From positions 24,811-88,810 of the forward strand of contig JAAYBB010000066.1 in the NCBI GenBank assembly GCA_012719075.1: 64,000 nt of DNA. The letters are read 5' to 3'. The notes beneath the pieces are model-generated. The model did no database searches. It saw nothing but the letters and a program-made list of their open reading frames with translations, and was not told the DNA's origin. Origin of the DNA: Clostridiales bacterium. GTDB lineage: Bacteria > Bacillota > Clostridia > Oscillospirales > Feifaniaceae. Positions 17,042-25,686 of the stretch are shown piece after piece. Every line of letters begins with the position of its first letter. Within the stretch, counting starts at the first letter, position 1. The translations under genes were made by a program, and so were the position numbers.

Positions 17042-17950
17042 TCAGGCGTCGCCTGAAAGGTCCTCGGCGAGCGCCACGAGCTTGTTCAGGTTGCGGGCCA
17101 GCGTGGAGCGGCTGAACTCGCCCGACAGGGCGGACAGTTCGGCCAGCGTGGCCTCGGGGTTGTCCAGCCGCAGCGCGGCCGTGCGCTGCAGCGGTTCGGG
17201 CAGCGCCTGCAGCGCGCCCCGCCGCATGAGCGCCGCAATGGCCTCGCTCTGCGCGGCGCTGGCCACCGCCGTCTTGTTGAGGTTGGCCATGCTGCTGTTG
17301 ACCTGGCGGTTGACCGCGTTGTGGATGGCCCTTGTGCGCCTTGCCCGGCGCACCCGCTCGGCCGCTTGAGGCGCCCCCATCAACAGCAGCAGCGCCGAGA
17401 CGGCGTCGGCGCTCTTGAAGCAGAGCAGGTGCCGCCCCCGCCGCAGCGTGCGGATCGGGGTGAACTGCTGCTCCTGTAATAGCGCCTCGAGGTCGGTGCA
17501 GAGCTGGCGGTGACTGGTGACAAACTCGAGCCGGTAGCCCCGCTCGGGCTCGGTCACGGTGCCGCCGCTCAAAAAAAAGCCCCGCAGGAAGGCATGGACG
17601 CTCCGGGCCTCCTCGAGCGTGGCGCGGCCGATGCGCAGCGCCAGCGCCGTGGGCGAGAGGCCCATGCGCTCCAGGATGCGGGCCATGGCGGCCGGCTGCC
17701 CTTCCACCTGCGCCAGATAGGCCCCCGAGCCCTGGACCCCGACCTCGGCGAAGGCGCCGAGGTGCTCGCAGAGCAGCGCCATGCGCTTGGCGGCGTCGGC
17801 GCTCTCGGTGACCAGGCGGATGCGGCGGGCGGGGATGTCGATGCAGGGCAGCAGCATGCCCTGCGCCTCGGCGTCGAGCTCGCCGGCGCCGCTGCCGGCG
17901 CAGGCCGCAAGCTCGCGCTTGACCTCCTGTGTAAAGGACAGTGCCCCCAC
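17042..17950 (-). CDS. whiA: WhiA, sporulation/cell-division DNA-binding protein
   Basis: About 302 residues: an N-terminal LAGLIDADG-like fold (FLRGFFLSGGTVTEPERGYRLEF) and a C-terminal helix-turn-helix (RTRAIHNAVNRQVNSSMANL, LAELSALSGEFSRSTLARNL). No in-frame ATG exists upstream of the conserved SFTQEVKREL start region. Candidates are GTG at 17950 (used here), GTG at 17956, TTG at 18031, and a CTG at 17941 that would give the usual family start M-S-F and has GGAGGTG six bases upstream. The gene follows murB by 64 bases; rapZ and yvcK, usual neighbours between murB and whiA, are absent. Confidence 0.92.
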   Translation of the reverse strand: MGALSFTQEVKRELAACAGSGAGELDAEAQGMLLPCIDIPARRIRLVTESADAAKRMALLCEHLGAFAEVGVQGSGAYLAQVEGQPAAMARILERMGLSPTALALRIGRATLEEARSVHAFLRGFFLSGGTVTEPERGYRLEFVTSHRQLCTDLEALLQEQQFTPIRTLRRGRHLLCFKSADAVSALLLLMGAPQAAERVRRARRTRAIHNAVNRQVNSSMANLNKTAVASAAQSEAIAALMRRGALQALPEPLQRTAALRLDNPEATLAELSALSGEFSRSTLARNLNKLVALAEDLSGDA

Positions 17951-18014
17951 CTCCACGCCCGCCCGATGCGGCCGGCGCCCTTTTATCGTCCTGACCGACT
18001 TCCGGCCAATCCCA

Positions 18015-18956
18015 TCAATCCCAGCGGCCAACCAGCCGCACCTCGGGCTCCAGCCAGATGCCGCTGTGCGCGAGCACCCGCTCCTGCACCAGCGCCATCA
18101 GCGCCCGCATGTCGGCGGCAGTGGCGCCGCCTGTGTTGACCAGAAAGCCGGCGTGCTTGGGGCTGACCATGGCGCCGCCCACCGAGAGGCCCTTGAGCCC
18201 GGCCTCGTCGATCAGCCGGGCGGCAAAGCCGCCCGGCGGCCGCTTGAAGGTGCTGCCGGCCGAGGGCTCCTGCAGCGGCTGCTTGGCGCGCCGCTCGGCG
18301 GCCAGCCGCTCCATCTCGGCGGCGATGTCGTCCCGGTCGCCCTCGCACAGCAAAAAGGTGGCGGCCAGCACGATGTCGCCGCTCTCCATCAGCGCCGTGT
18401 GCCGGTACTCAAAGCGGTGGTGGCTGTTTTTTAAAATGGCCATCTCGCCATCGGGCGACAGCACCAGCGAGCTCTCGACCACCCGGCCGAGCTCGCCGCC
18501 GTAGGCGCCGCAGTTCATCAGCACGCCGCCCCCCACCGTGCCGGGGATGCCGGCGGCAAACTCGAACCCCGCAAGCCCCTTCGCCTGCGCAAAGGCGGCC
18601 ACCTCGCCGAGCAGCAGCCCGGCGCCCGCCGTGATGCGGTCGCCCTCCCGCCGCAGCTTGCGCAGGCCGCCCTTGAGGCAGAGCACCACGCCCTCGATGC
18701 CGGCGTCGGCCACCAGCAGGTTGGAGCCGTTGCCCACCACCAGGCAGGGGATCTGCCCCTGCCGGCAGAGCTCCAGGACCCGGGCGGCGGCCGAGGCGCC
18801 CTGCGGCACGGCAAACAGGTCGGCCGGGCCGCCGATGCGCAGCGTGGTGTGCGCCGCCATCGGCTCGAGGGCGCGCAGCTCGCTGCACAGCGCCTCCTGC
18901 ACGAGCGTCTGCTCCAGCAGCGCCAGCCGGCCGGACAGCGCTCCCCGATCTTCCAC
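18015..18956 (-). CDS. murB: UDP-N-acetylmuramate dehydrogenase (MurB)
   Basis: 313 residues. MurB reduces UDP-GlcNAc-enolpyruvate with NADPH and FAD, the second committed step of peptidoglycan precursor synthesis. The FAD-binding half shows TLRIGGPADLF and VVGNGSNLLV; the catalytic half shows GIPGTVGGGVLMNCGAYGGEL and SAGSTFKRP, whose serine (about residue 233) is the proton donor. The start is GTG at 18956, 18 bases after the hprK stop. Middle gene of hprK-murB-whiA. Confidence 0.95.
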   Translation of the reverse strand: MEDRGALSGRLALLEQTLVQEALCSELRALEPMAAHTTLRIGGPADLFAVPQGASAAARVLELCRQGQIPCLVVGNGSNLLVADAGIEGVVLCLKGGLRKLRREGDRITAGAGLLLGEVAAFAQAKGLAGFEFAAGIPGTVGGGVLMNCGAYGGELGRVVESSLVLSPDGEMAILKNSHHRFEYRHTALMESGDIVLAATFLLCEGDRDDIAAEMERLAAERRAKQPLQEPSAGSTFKRPPGGFAARLIDEAGLKGLSVGGAMVSPKHAGFLVNTGGATAADMRALMALVQERVLAHSGIWLEPEVRLVGRWD

Positions 18957-18974
18957 AGCAATCCCCCCTGCCCG

Positions 18975-19904
18975 CTATTCCCAGTGGTTGATGGCCCGCA
19001 GCACACGGACGTCCAGCTCCTCGGCCGAGTTGTAGCCCATCATCTTCATGCGGGCGTTCATGGCGGCCACCTCGATGATCGTGGACAGGTTGCGCCCGGG
19101 GCGCACCGGCACCGTCATCGAGGGCACCTTGACGCCGAGGATTTCGTAGTACTGGTCCTCCATGCCCAGGCGGTCGTAGACCTTGTGTTCGTCCCAGAGC
19201 TCCAGCTGGGCCACCAGCAGCACGTTTTCATGCAGCTTGACGGCGCTCATGCCGAACAGGTTGCGCACATTGAGCACGCCGATGCCGCGGATTTCGATAA
19301 AGTGCCGGATGGTCTCGGGCGCGGTGCCCTGTAGCATGCCGGTGGGCAGCCGCTTGATCTCCACCGCGTCGTCGGCCACCAGCCGGTGGCCGCGCTTGAT
19401 CAGCTCCACCGCCGTCTCGCTCTTGCCGATGCCGCTCTGCCCGACCATCAGCACCCCCCAGCCGTAAACCTCCATCAGCACGCCGTGCACCAGCTCCCTG
19501 GGGGCCAGCATCACGCTGAGGTACTCGAACACCTGCGAGGTCAGCACGGTGGAGCTGCGGTAGGAGCGCAGCACCGGCATCTCGTGCTGCAGCGCCAGCT
19601 CCATCAGCTCGGGCACCGGCACCACGCCGCGGGCCAGCAGCACGCCGGGCGGCTTGCGCACGAACATGGCCTCCACCCGCTCCCGGCGCACCTCGGACGC
19701 CATGGTGCTCAGATAGGCCATCTCGCTGCGGCTGATCAGCAGCATGCGCTTGTTGTCGAAGTAGTCGGTAAAGCCGGCCAGCGCCAGCCCGGGGCGGTTG
19801 AGGTCGGCGCGGTAGACCGGGATGTCCTCCCCGCCCTCCGGCATGTAGAGCTCCTCGAGCCCAAAGGTCTCGACGATGTCGCCGAGCAAGACAGCGTACT
19901 GCAT
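18975..19904 (-). CDS. hprK: HPr kinase/phosphorylase
   Basis: 309 residues. HprK phosphorylates or dephosphorylates Ser46 of HPr to drive carbon catabolite control. His140 starts the catalytic region, the Walker A motif GQSGIGKS is at 155-162, LVADDAVEI follows, and the family signature IRGIGVLNVRNLFG is intact. The ATG at 19904 follows GGAGG. First gene of the leftward hprK-murB-whiA-dnaE-pfkA run, so glycolytic regulation, wall synthesis, replication and phosphofructokinase may share transcription. HPr itself is not in the window. Confidence 0.96.
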   Translation of the reverse strand: MQYAVLLGDIVETFGLEELYMPEGGEDIPVYRADLNRPGLALAGFTDYFDNKRMLLISRSEMAYLSTMASEVRRERVEAMFVRKPPGVLLARGVVPVPELMELALQHEMPVLRSYRSSTVLTSQVFEYLSVMLAPRELVHGVLMEVYGWGVLMVGQSGIGKSETAVELIKRGHRLVADDAVEIKRLPTGMLQGTAPETIRHFIEIRGIGVLNVRNLFGMSAVKLHENVLLVAQLELWDEHKVYDRLGMEDQYYEILGVKVPSMTVPVRPGRNLSTIIEVAAMNARMKMMGYNSAEELDVRVLRAINHWE

Positions 19905-19933
19905 AGGCCCTCCGATGGTCGATGGTTCACTAT

Positions 19934-19950
19934 AAGCGGCAGGCCGCTTT
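19934..19950 (-). promoter_or_regulatory. Hairpin at the 5' end of the hprK leader
   Basis: AAGCGGC-(3)-GCCGCTT-type inverted repeat just downstream of the predicted start of transcription. It may stabilise the mRNA 5' end. Confidence 0.4.
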
Positions 19951-19959
19951 AATATGAGT

Positions 19960-19988
19960 ATTATAGACGATTTTCCCGCCGCGCACAA
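19960..19988 (-). promoter_or_regulatory. Promoter of the hprK-murB-whiA run
   Basis: -35 TTGTGC (19983-19988), exactly 17 bases, perfect -10 TATAAT (19960-19965) on the minus strand, 56 bases before the hprK ATG. Confidence 0.75.
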
Positions 19989-20431
19989 CAGCGGGCGGAA
20001 AATTGCGCCGGTTGGGGACGCCGGGGGGGCGTCCATGGAGGGGGGGGGGTGGGCCACCCGGGGAGACGGGGCGGCTGTCTGTGGAGACAGGGTGGTTGCC
20101 TGTGAAACGGCGCGGGTCCGCTGGTGGGGGGGCCCCGGGATAGCCAACGGCTGGCAGGCCCACCCGGGGACCCGCAACCGCTGCACAACCGCCAAATTCC
20201 GTGCCCACAGGGCGTCTTTGAAGACGGGCGCCGCCCCCTGTCCCAACCCGCCCGCAGTCGGTCATCTGCGCGCTTTCCACCGGCCTGTTCGCGCCCGTCG
20301 GCACAGGGGTTGTGCACGGCGCTGCAAATAGCGGGCGACACGGCCCTTTGGCCATGCCGCCCGCGGCTTATCGCCTGCCTCATCCGGCGCGCATCCACAG
20401 AGACGCCCGCTTGCAAGGCAGGCGCTTCGGT
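19989..20431. other. 443-base intergenic stretch with no gene seen
   Basis: Lies between the hprK promoter and the stop codon of the SDR gene. It contains G-runs (20032-20050) and several short inverted repeats. Open frames across it lack ribosome sites and look like high-GC artefacts. No terminator with a T-run was found for the SDR gene. Confidence 0.5.
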
Positions 20432-21196
20432 TCAGATGGTGGTCCAGCCGCCGTCAATCGTCAGGAGCTGACCGGTGGTGTAGCTCGAGGCATCCGAGGC
20501 GAAATAGACCAGCGCGCCGTCCAGCTCGCCGGCGCGGCCCGCACGCTTCATGGGGCAGTAGGCGTCGAGCACCTGCTGGAACGCGGGGTTCTCCAAAATC
20601 GCCTCGGTCAGCTCGGAGGGGAAGTAGGCCGGTCCGATGGCGTTGACGGTGATGTTGTGCTGCGCCCACTCGTTGGCCAGGTCCTTGGTCAGCATGTGCA
20701 CGGCGCCCTTGGTTGCGCAGTAGGCGCTCAGGCCGGCGCCCGGCATCGCCACACTGCTGTGAATCGAACCGATGTTGATGATCTTGCCGTACTTGCGGGC
20801 GATCATGCCCCTGCCGAACTCCCTGCTCGCGAAGTAAACCCCGTTGACGTTGACATCCATGGTCCACTTCCAGGTCTCATCATCCTGGTCTTCGGCGGGC
20901 ACGATCGAGCCCACGCCCGCGTTGTTCACGAGGATGTCCACCTTGCCAAACGCCTCTTCAACCACCTGAACGGCTTTTTTCAACGCCGCGGTGTCGGTCA
21001 CGTCACAGGGGACCGCGATGCAGCGCACACCCAGCGCCTCAATTTCCGCCTTTACCGTCTCGAGCTTCCCCACTCTGCGGGCCAGCAGCGCAATGTCGGC
21101 CCCCTGGCGGGCAAGTGCCCTGGCGAATTGTACACCCAGCCCCGAGGAGGCCCCGGTGACGACTGCGGATTTTCCTGTCAGATCAAATAAACCCAT
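20432..21196 (-). CDS. Short-chain dehydrogenase/reductase (SDR family)
   Basis: 254 residues, classical SDR. TGASSGLG at 14-21 is the nucleotide-binding glycine motif, NNAG follows near residue 91, and the catalytic YCATK (Tyr-x-x-x-Lys) lies near residue 158 after the serine of NIGSIHSS. The C terminus ends in the usual LTIDGGWTTI. The acidic/basic pattern after beta-2 (LLARRVGKLE) leans toward NADP(H), but this is weak. Similar proteins are named gluconate 5-dehydrogenase or 3-oxoacyl-ACP reductase; the substrate cannot be told. It stands alone, with a 9-bp inverted repeat about 75 bases upstream. Confidence 0.88.
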   Translation of the reverse strand: MGLFDLTGKSAVVTGASSGLGVQFARALARQGADIALLARRVGKLETVKAEIEALGVRCIAVPCDVTDTAALKKAVQVVEEAFGKVDILVNNAGVGSIVPAEDQDDETWKWTMDVNVNGVYFASREFGRGMIARKYGKIINIGSIHSSVAMPGAGLSAYCATKGAVHMLTKDLANEWAQHNITVNAIGPAYFPSELTEAILENPAFQQVLDAYCPMKRAGRAGELDGALVYFASDASSYTTGQLLTIDGGWTTI

Positions 21197-21270
21197 GAGA
21201 TTGTCTGCCTTTCGCTAAATGTGCATGACCGGACAACGCCCACATCTGCTCAAAACATTCCTCAGTTGGG

Positions 21271-21303
21271 GGGTTGTCATGTTAAAATCCACCGTGACAA
21301 CCC
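21271..21303 (-). promoter_or_regulatory. 9-bp perfect inverted repeat upstream of the SDR gene
   Basis: GGGTTGTCA (21271-21279) and TGACAACCC (21295-21303), 15 bases apart, in a 660-base gap. Spacing and position fit a dimeric repressor operator. No clear promoter was found beside it. Confidence 0.4.
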
Positions 21304-21856
21304 GTTTGGCGGTGTGGGTCGGGCAGGAGGGGACTCGTCCTGCCCGCCGGCATGCCTGAAGATTTCCCGTGCTATTTTTTCACCGGCCGGCAAAAATATG
21401 CCTATTTGCGGCATTTCGCGCACACGGATGCACACCTGTTCTCCACCCCAAGGGTCGCGCATGCAAAACGGCAAAACGCTTTTTCGACGTGCGTCAAACG
21501 GGCATCGCCAAGGCGGCGCCGAATGCCCTGGTCGATGCAGAGGCCGTTGCGATTTCCCGGGCGTTGCCCGACTCGTTCTTCTCACTGTAAAGGGAGAGGC
21601 TGCGGACCGCGGGCCGCAACCTCTCATGGAAACAGCAAATAAGACGGCGCCTTGTCCGCGTGGCAAAGGCCACACAAGGCGCCGCAGGGTCATGGGGTCA
21701 TGCGGGCAGTTTCTCCGGGCAGCGGCCCCCAAAGGGCCAACGGCCAAGCCGGCCATCACCCGGCCGGCCCATTGAACAAAGGGTCACGGGCGCAGCGCCC
21801 TTTGCCGTCTGGCAAACCTCCGCAGCGGCCGCCCGATCCAAGTGCCTTCGCCCCGC
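21304..21856. other. Intergenic region with several stem-loops, no gene seen
   Basis: Includes an imperfect stem 21589-21627 (GAGAGGCTGCGG with CCGCAACCTCTC), a strong hairpin at 21646-21683 and GGGCGCAGCGCCC near 21789-21801, which is well placed to end the leftward rpmB transcript. Frames here have no ribosome sites. Confidence 0.5.
21646..21683. terminator. Strong hairpin in the gap downstream of rpmB
   Basis: Perfect 10-bp stem GGCGCCTTGT/ACAAGGCGCC with additional inner TGG/CCA pairs. No T-run. The arm GGCGCCTTGT also occurs in the hairpin at 8094-8127, so it may be a dispersed element. Confidence 0.4.
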
Positions 21857-22045
21857 CTATACCGCGCGGGTGACCTTGCCCGACCGCATACAGCGGGTGC
21901 AGGCATGGATGTGCCTCGGCGATCCGTCCACCAGCGCCTTCACCCGCTTGACATTGGGCTTGAAGGTGCGGTTGGAGCGCCTGTGCGAGTGGGACACCTT
22001 GATGCCGAAGGCAACGCCCTTGCCGCAAATTTCACATTTGGCCAT
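21857..22045 (-). CDS. rpmB: 50S ribosomal protein L28
   Basis: 62 residues, starting MAKCEICGKGVAFG and containing SHSHRRSNRTFKPN, both diagnostic of L28. Two CxxC pairs (CEIC and CTRC) mark the zinc-binding form. The ATG at 22045 is preceded by GGGAGG. Monocistronic from its own promoter. Confidence 0.97.
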   Translation of the reverse strand: MAKCEICGKGVAFGIKVSHSHRRSNRTFKPNVKRVKALVDGSPRHIHACTRCMRSGKVTRAV

Positions 22046-22131
22046 CTCTATTTCCTCCCATGCAGCAGCGCTGCGTTCAATTCAAATCAGGTTTTGCCCT
22101 CGCCCATGCCCCCGGGCGGGCAACGGAAGAT

Positions 22132-22160
22132 ATTATACCGTATCCTTTGGAAAAAATCAA
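22132..22160 (-). promoter_or_regulatory. Promoter of rpmB
   Basis: -35 TTGATT (22155-22160), 17 bases, perfect TATAAT (22132-22137), 87 bases before the rpmB ATG. It uses the same -35 as the tRNA-Val promoter. Confidence 0.75.
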
Positions 22161-22169
22161 GCGGGCGCC

Positions 22170-22787
22170 TCACCCGTATTTTTCCTCGTTCTCGTGCCGC
22201 TTGAAATCCAGCCTGGGCTCGGTCTTGCGCCGCAGGCGCTTGAAGTTGTCGCGGTGGAAGAACACCAGCAGCCAGCAGAGCATGACCGCGTAGATGTGCA
22301 GGCGCGGAATGTCGGGCCGGAAGTAGTACGATGCGACGGGCAGCGCCCAGCAGCCGATCGAGGTGGCCAGCGCGGCATAGCGCGTGACCAGCATGATCAC
22401 GATCCAGGCCGCCAGATAGCACAGCGCAATGCGGATGTCGATGGCCAAAAAGACCCCCCCGAGCGTCGCGGCGCACTTGCCGCCCTTGAGTCCGAAGTAC
22501 AGCGGGTAGCGGTGCCCGATAAAGGCCCCCGCGCCGGCCAGCAGCGCGCCGTCCCCCGGGGAAATGCGCCCGCCGATGTAGACGGCCAGCGCCCCTTTGA
22601 GCACGTCCCCGAGCAGCGTGAGGACGCCGGCCTTCCAGCCCAGGTTGCGGGCGACGTTGCTGGCCCCGGCGTTGCCGCTGCCGTAGCTGCGGATGTCGCC
22701 CCGCCCCGCGAATTTGGACACCAGCAGGGCAAAGCTGACGCTGCCGATCAGGTAGCCCACAATCATGGCGATCAGTTCGTTACTCAC
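22170..22787 (-). CDS. plsY: Glycerol-3-phosphate acyltransferase PlsY
   Basis: 205 residues with about five membrane helices. PlsY transfers the acyl group from acyl-phosphate to glycerol 3-phosphate, the first step of phospholipid synthesis. The three family motifs are present: GYLIGSVSF, GSGNAGASNVAR (the usual Pro is Ala here) and GHRYPLYFGLKGGK. The start is GTG at 22787, with GAGGGGGAA upstream. It follows der by 46 bases on the same strand, a common pairing in Clostridia. Confidence 0.94.
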   Translation of the reverse strand: MSNELIAMIVGYLIGSVSFALLVSKFAGRGDIRSYGSGNAGASNVARNLGWKAGVLTLLGDVLKGALAVYIGGRISPGDGALLAGAGAFIGHRYPLYFGLKGGKCAATLGGVFLAIDIRIALCYLAAWIVIMLVTRYAALATSIGCWALPVASYYFRPDIPRLHIYAVMLCWLLVFFHRDNFKRLRRKTEPRLDFKRHENEEKYG

Positions 22788-22833
22788 CGTATTCCCCCTC
22801 TTTTGGACAGGGCGGCGTCCGGGCGGTCACCGC

Positions 22834-24156
22834 CTAGGAGTCGCCGCGCTCCCGGATGATAAAGCGAATGGAGGTCCCCTCCAGGCCAAAGACCGAGCGG
22901 ATCTGATTTTCAAGATAGCGCTGATAGGAGAAGTGGAAGAGCTCGGCCTTGTTGCAGAAGATCACAAAGGTGGGCGGCTGGATGCCGACCTGGGTCATGT
23001 AGAGCACCTTGAGCCGCTTTCCACGGTCGGTGGGCGGCTGCACCTTGAGCGTCGCGTCGGCCAGCACCTCGTTGAGCCGCCCGGTCGAAATCCGGGTGCA
23101 GCTCTGCCGGTACACCTCGTTGATGAGCTCAAACAGGCGGGGCACCCGCTGCCCGGTCATGGCCGAGATGAACAAAATGGGGGCGTAGCTCATGAAGGCA
23201 AAGCGCTCCCGCACGTCCTTTGTCATCTCGTCCATCGTGCGGTGGTCCTTCTCCACGAGGTCCCACTTATTGATCACCAGTATGCAGGCCCGGCCCTGTT
23301 CATGCGCAAGGCCGGCCACCTTGGTGTCCTGCTCGGTCACGCCCTCGGTCGCGTCGATCAGAATCAGGCAGACGTCGGCGCGCTCGATGGCCAGGTTGGC
23401 GCGGATCACGCTGTAGCGCTCGATGTTCTCCTCGACCGAGCGCCGGCGGCGCAGGCCGGCCGTGTCGATGAAGACGTAGCGGCCGTGCTCGTTTTCAAAG
23501 GGCGAGTCGATGGCGTCCCGCGTGGTGCCGGCCACCTCCGACACGATGACCCGCTGCTCCCCCAAAATGCGGTTGACCAGCGAGGACTTGCCGGCATTGG
23601 GCTTGCCGATGACCGCCACGCGGATGACCGACTCGTCCTCCTGCTCGCCCTCCTGGACAGGCAGTCTGCGCACAATCTCGTCCAGCAGGTCGCCGGTGCC
23701 CAGCCCGTGCACCGAGGAGACCGGGTGGGGGTCCCCCAGGCCGAGGTTGTAAAACTCGTAGACGTCGGGCGGCGTCGGCCCGGTCTGGTCGACCTTGTTG
23801 ACGGCCAGCACCACCTCTTTTTGCGCCTTGAGCAGCCGTTCGGCCACGGCCTGGTCGGCCGCGGTCACGCCGGTTGAGACGTCGGTCAGCAGCAGCACGA
23901 GGTCGGCGGTTTCGATGGCGACCTCGGCCTGCAGGCGCATGTCGCGCAGCATGTCGTCGTCGGTCACCATCTCGATGCCGCCGGTGTCGATCAGCGTAAA
24001 GCTGCGCCCGCTCCAGCTGCACTCGCCGTAAATCCGGTCGCGCGTAACGCCCGGCGTGTCCTCGACGATCGAGAGCCGCCGGCCGATCAGTTTGTTGAAC
24101 AGCGTAGATTTGCCCACGTTGGGGCGGCCCACAATGGCCACAATTGGTTTAGACAT
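22834..24156 (-). CDS. der: Ribosome-assembly GTPase Der (EngA)
   Basis: 440 residues with the double-GTPase layout unique to Der. The first G domain has GRPNVGKS at 9-16 and DTPGVTRDR; the second has GKPNAGKS near residue 186 and DTAGLRRR; a KH-like domain closes the protein. Der acts in 50S subunit maturation. The ATG at 24156 lies 10 bases behind the stop of the DUF512 gene. Confidence 0.96.
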   Translation of the reverse strand: MSKPIVAIVGRPNVGKSTLFNKLIGRRLSIVEDTPGVTRDRIYGECSWSGRSFTLIDTGGIEMVTDDDMLRDMRLQAEVAIETADLVLLLTDVSTGVTAADQAVAERLLKAQKEVVLAVNKVDQTGPTPPDVYEFYNLGLGDPHPVSSVHGLGTGDLLDEIVRRLPVQEGEQEDESVIRVAVIGKPNAGKSSLVNRILGEQRVIVSEVAGTTRDAIDSPFENEHGRYVFIDTAGLRRRRSVEENIERYSVIRANLAIERADVCLILIDATEGVTEQDTKVAGLAHEQGRACILVINKWDLVEKDHRTMDEMTKDVRERFAFMSYAPILFISAMTGQRVPRLFELINEVYRQSCTRISTGRLNEVLADATLKVQPPTDRGKRLKVLYMTQVGIQPPTFVIFCNKAELFHFSYQRYLENQIRSVFGLEGTSIRFIIRERGDS

Positions 24157-24166
24157 CTTGATTGAT

Positions 24167-25483
24167 TTACTCCAAAAATTCTACGACCGGCTGGCCGGTC
24201 AGTGCTGCGATCAGCGCCGCGCCGCTGTTTTCGACCACCGCCACCGGCGCGCCCACCGCCCGCTCGAGCGCCTCCACCGAAAGGTCGTCCAGAAAGCAGG
24301 CGCGGTCGTAGCGCAGCATGGCGGCCGGCACCAGCAGCGCGTCCCCCACCTGGCGGCCCTGCAAACGGCGCAGGATGTCCCGCCCGGTCACAAGGCCGGC
24401 CACCGTGATGGTGCGGCCGAAAAAGTCGTTCTCGACCGGCAGCAGCGCTGCGGCCAGTCTATTATGACATCGATTGACCACGGCGTCAAACAGTTTTGAC
24501 AGCGTGGGCGCCGCCAGCGTCCCGGTCACGCCGGTCACGCGGCGCGGCGCGGGCGGCGGGATCAGCCCGGGCAGCGCCTGCTCCACCTCGTCGCAGAGCA
24601 TGGCCAGCATGCCGACGCCGTTTTCAAGCTGGAGAAACTCCTCGTAAAAGTCGTAGTCCGGGATGGGCAGCCCCGCCTGCAGCAGCAGCTCGTCGGAGGG
24701 GTAGACCGTGCGCCGCCCCGTTTGCCCGAGGGCCCGCTCGCCCGCCGCGAGCACGCGGCGGCAGAGGTCCTGTGCCTGCGCCTGCGTGAAGGGCTCGAGC
24801 GGGTACAGCCCCTGCCGGTGGGCGGTCAGCCCGGCCGGCACCACCGCAATGCTGTCCACCGACGGCCCGAGGTCCAGCAGGTCGCACAGCGTGCGGCTGA
24901 GCTCCTCGCCGTCGTTGAGGCCGCTGCAGGCCACGATCTGGCAGTTGAGCGAGAGCCCGGCCTGCGCAAAGCGCCGAAGGTACCCGAGGCTCTCGCCGCC
25001 CTTGGGGTTGCCCAGCATCAGGCTGCGCAGCGACGGGTTGGTCGTGTGCACCGACACGTTGATGGGGCTGATGCGGTAGTCGATCATGCGGGAGACCTCC
25101 CGCTCGCTCAGGTTGGTCAGGCTGATGTAGTTGCCCATGAGGAAGGAGAGCCGCGCGTCGTCGTCCTTGAAGTAGAGCGTCTCGCGCATGCCCTTTGGCA
25201 GCTGGTCGACAAAGCAGAACAGGCAGTTGTTGTCGCAGCTGCGCTCGTCGTCCATCAAAAAGCGCTCAAAGGTCAGGTCGAGGTCGGCGTAGCGGGCCTT
25301 TTTGACCCTGAGCTCCAGCCGCCGCTGCCCGCGCAGCACCGTCAGCAGCGGGTCGCCGGCCGCCGAGTGGTGCATGTAGTCGAGCACGTCGGCAAGCGCG
25401 TACCCGTCGATGGCCAGCAGCCGGTCCCCCGGCAGCAGCAGCCCCGCGCAGGGGCTGTCGGCCGGAATGTCGCGAACCTGCAT
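24167..25483 (-). CDS. DUF512-family radical-SAM-like protein with N-terminal PDZ-like domain
   Basis: 438 residues. Residues 1-60 form a PDZ-like segment (SPCAGLLLPGDRLLAIDG). A cysteine cluster follows, CDNNCLFCFVDQLP, arranged like the CxxxCxxC iron-sulfur site of radical SAM enzymes. The rest matches DUF512, conserved next to der and plsY across Clostridia. No reaction is known for the family. The neighbours suggest a role near ribosome biogenesis or membrane lipid synthesis, but that is inference. Start ATG at 25483; first gene of DUF512-der-plsY. Confidence 0.88.
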   Translation of the reverse strand: MQVRDIPADSPCAGLLLPGDRLLAIDGYALADVLDYMHHSAAGDPLLTVLRGQRRLELRVKKARYADLDLTFERFLMDDERSCDNNCLFCFVDQLPKGMRETLYFKDDDARLSFLMGNYISLTNLSEREVSRMIDYRISPINVSVHTTNPSLRSLMLGNPKGGESLGYLRRFAQAGLSLNCQIVACSGLNDGEELSRTLCDLLDLGPSVDSIAVVPAGLTAHRQGLYPLEPFTQAQAQDLCRRVLAAGERALGQTGRRTVYPSDELLLQAGLPIPDYDFYEEFLQLENGVGMLAMLCDEVEQALPGLIPPPAPRRVTGVTGTLAAPTLSKLFDAVVNRCHNRLAAALLPVENDFFGRTITVAGLVTGRDILRRLQGRQVGDALLVPAAMLRYDRACFLDDLSVEALERAVGAPVAVVENSGAALIAALTGQPVVEFLE

Positions 25484-25575
25484 GTCCAGCGCCCCTCACC
25501 TCCCCTCTCCCGTCGGTCTGCGGCACCGGCGCCGCCCTTGGCCCTAGCATGCCCCGCCGCAGGCCCGAACATGAC

Positions 25576-25600
25576 AAAAAAGCGGGGACACCCCGCTTTT
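25576..25600 (-). terminator. Intrinsic terminator after rpmF
   Basis: Stem AGCGGGG/CCCCGCT (25581-25597) with ACA loop, A-run before and T-run after; on the minus strand it ends the DUF177-rpmF transcript. Confidence 0.88.
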
Positions 25601-25686
25601 GCCTTCGGTCTTTTGTAGATCCCGAGAGCTTACAGGCCGCCCGGAGGGTCCCCCGGTCATCCCCAAGTCCCTTTCGATCCGGAGCT

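Noticed and set aside
19954-20430. Frames of 115-150 codons on both strands between hprK and the SDR gene
   Set aside because: No ribosome sites, heavy bias to Pro/Arg/Gly, overlap of the hprK promoter and no recognisable motif.
21221-21775. Frames on both strands in the gap between the SDR gene and rpmB
   Set aside because: They cross several stem-loops and have no ribosome site or family-like sequence.
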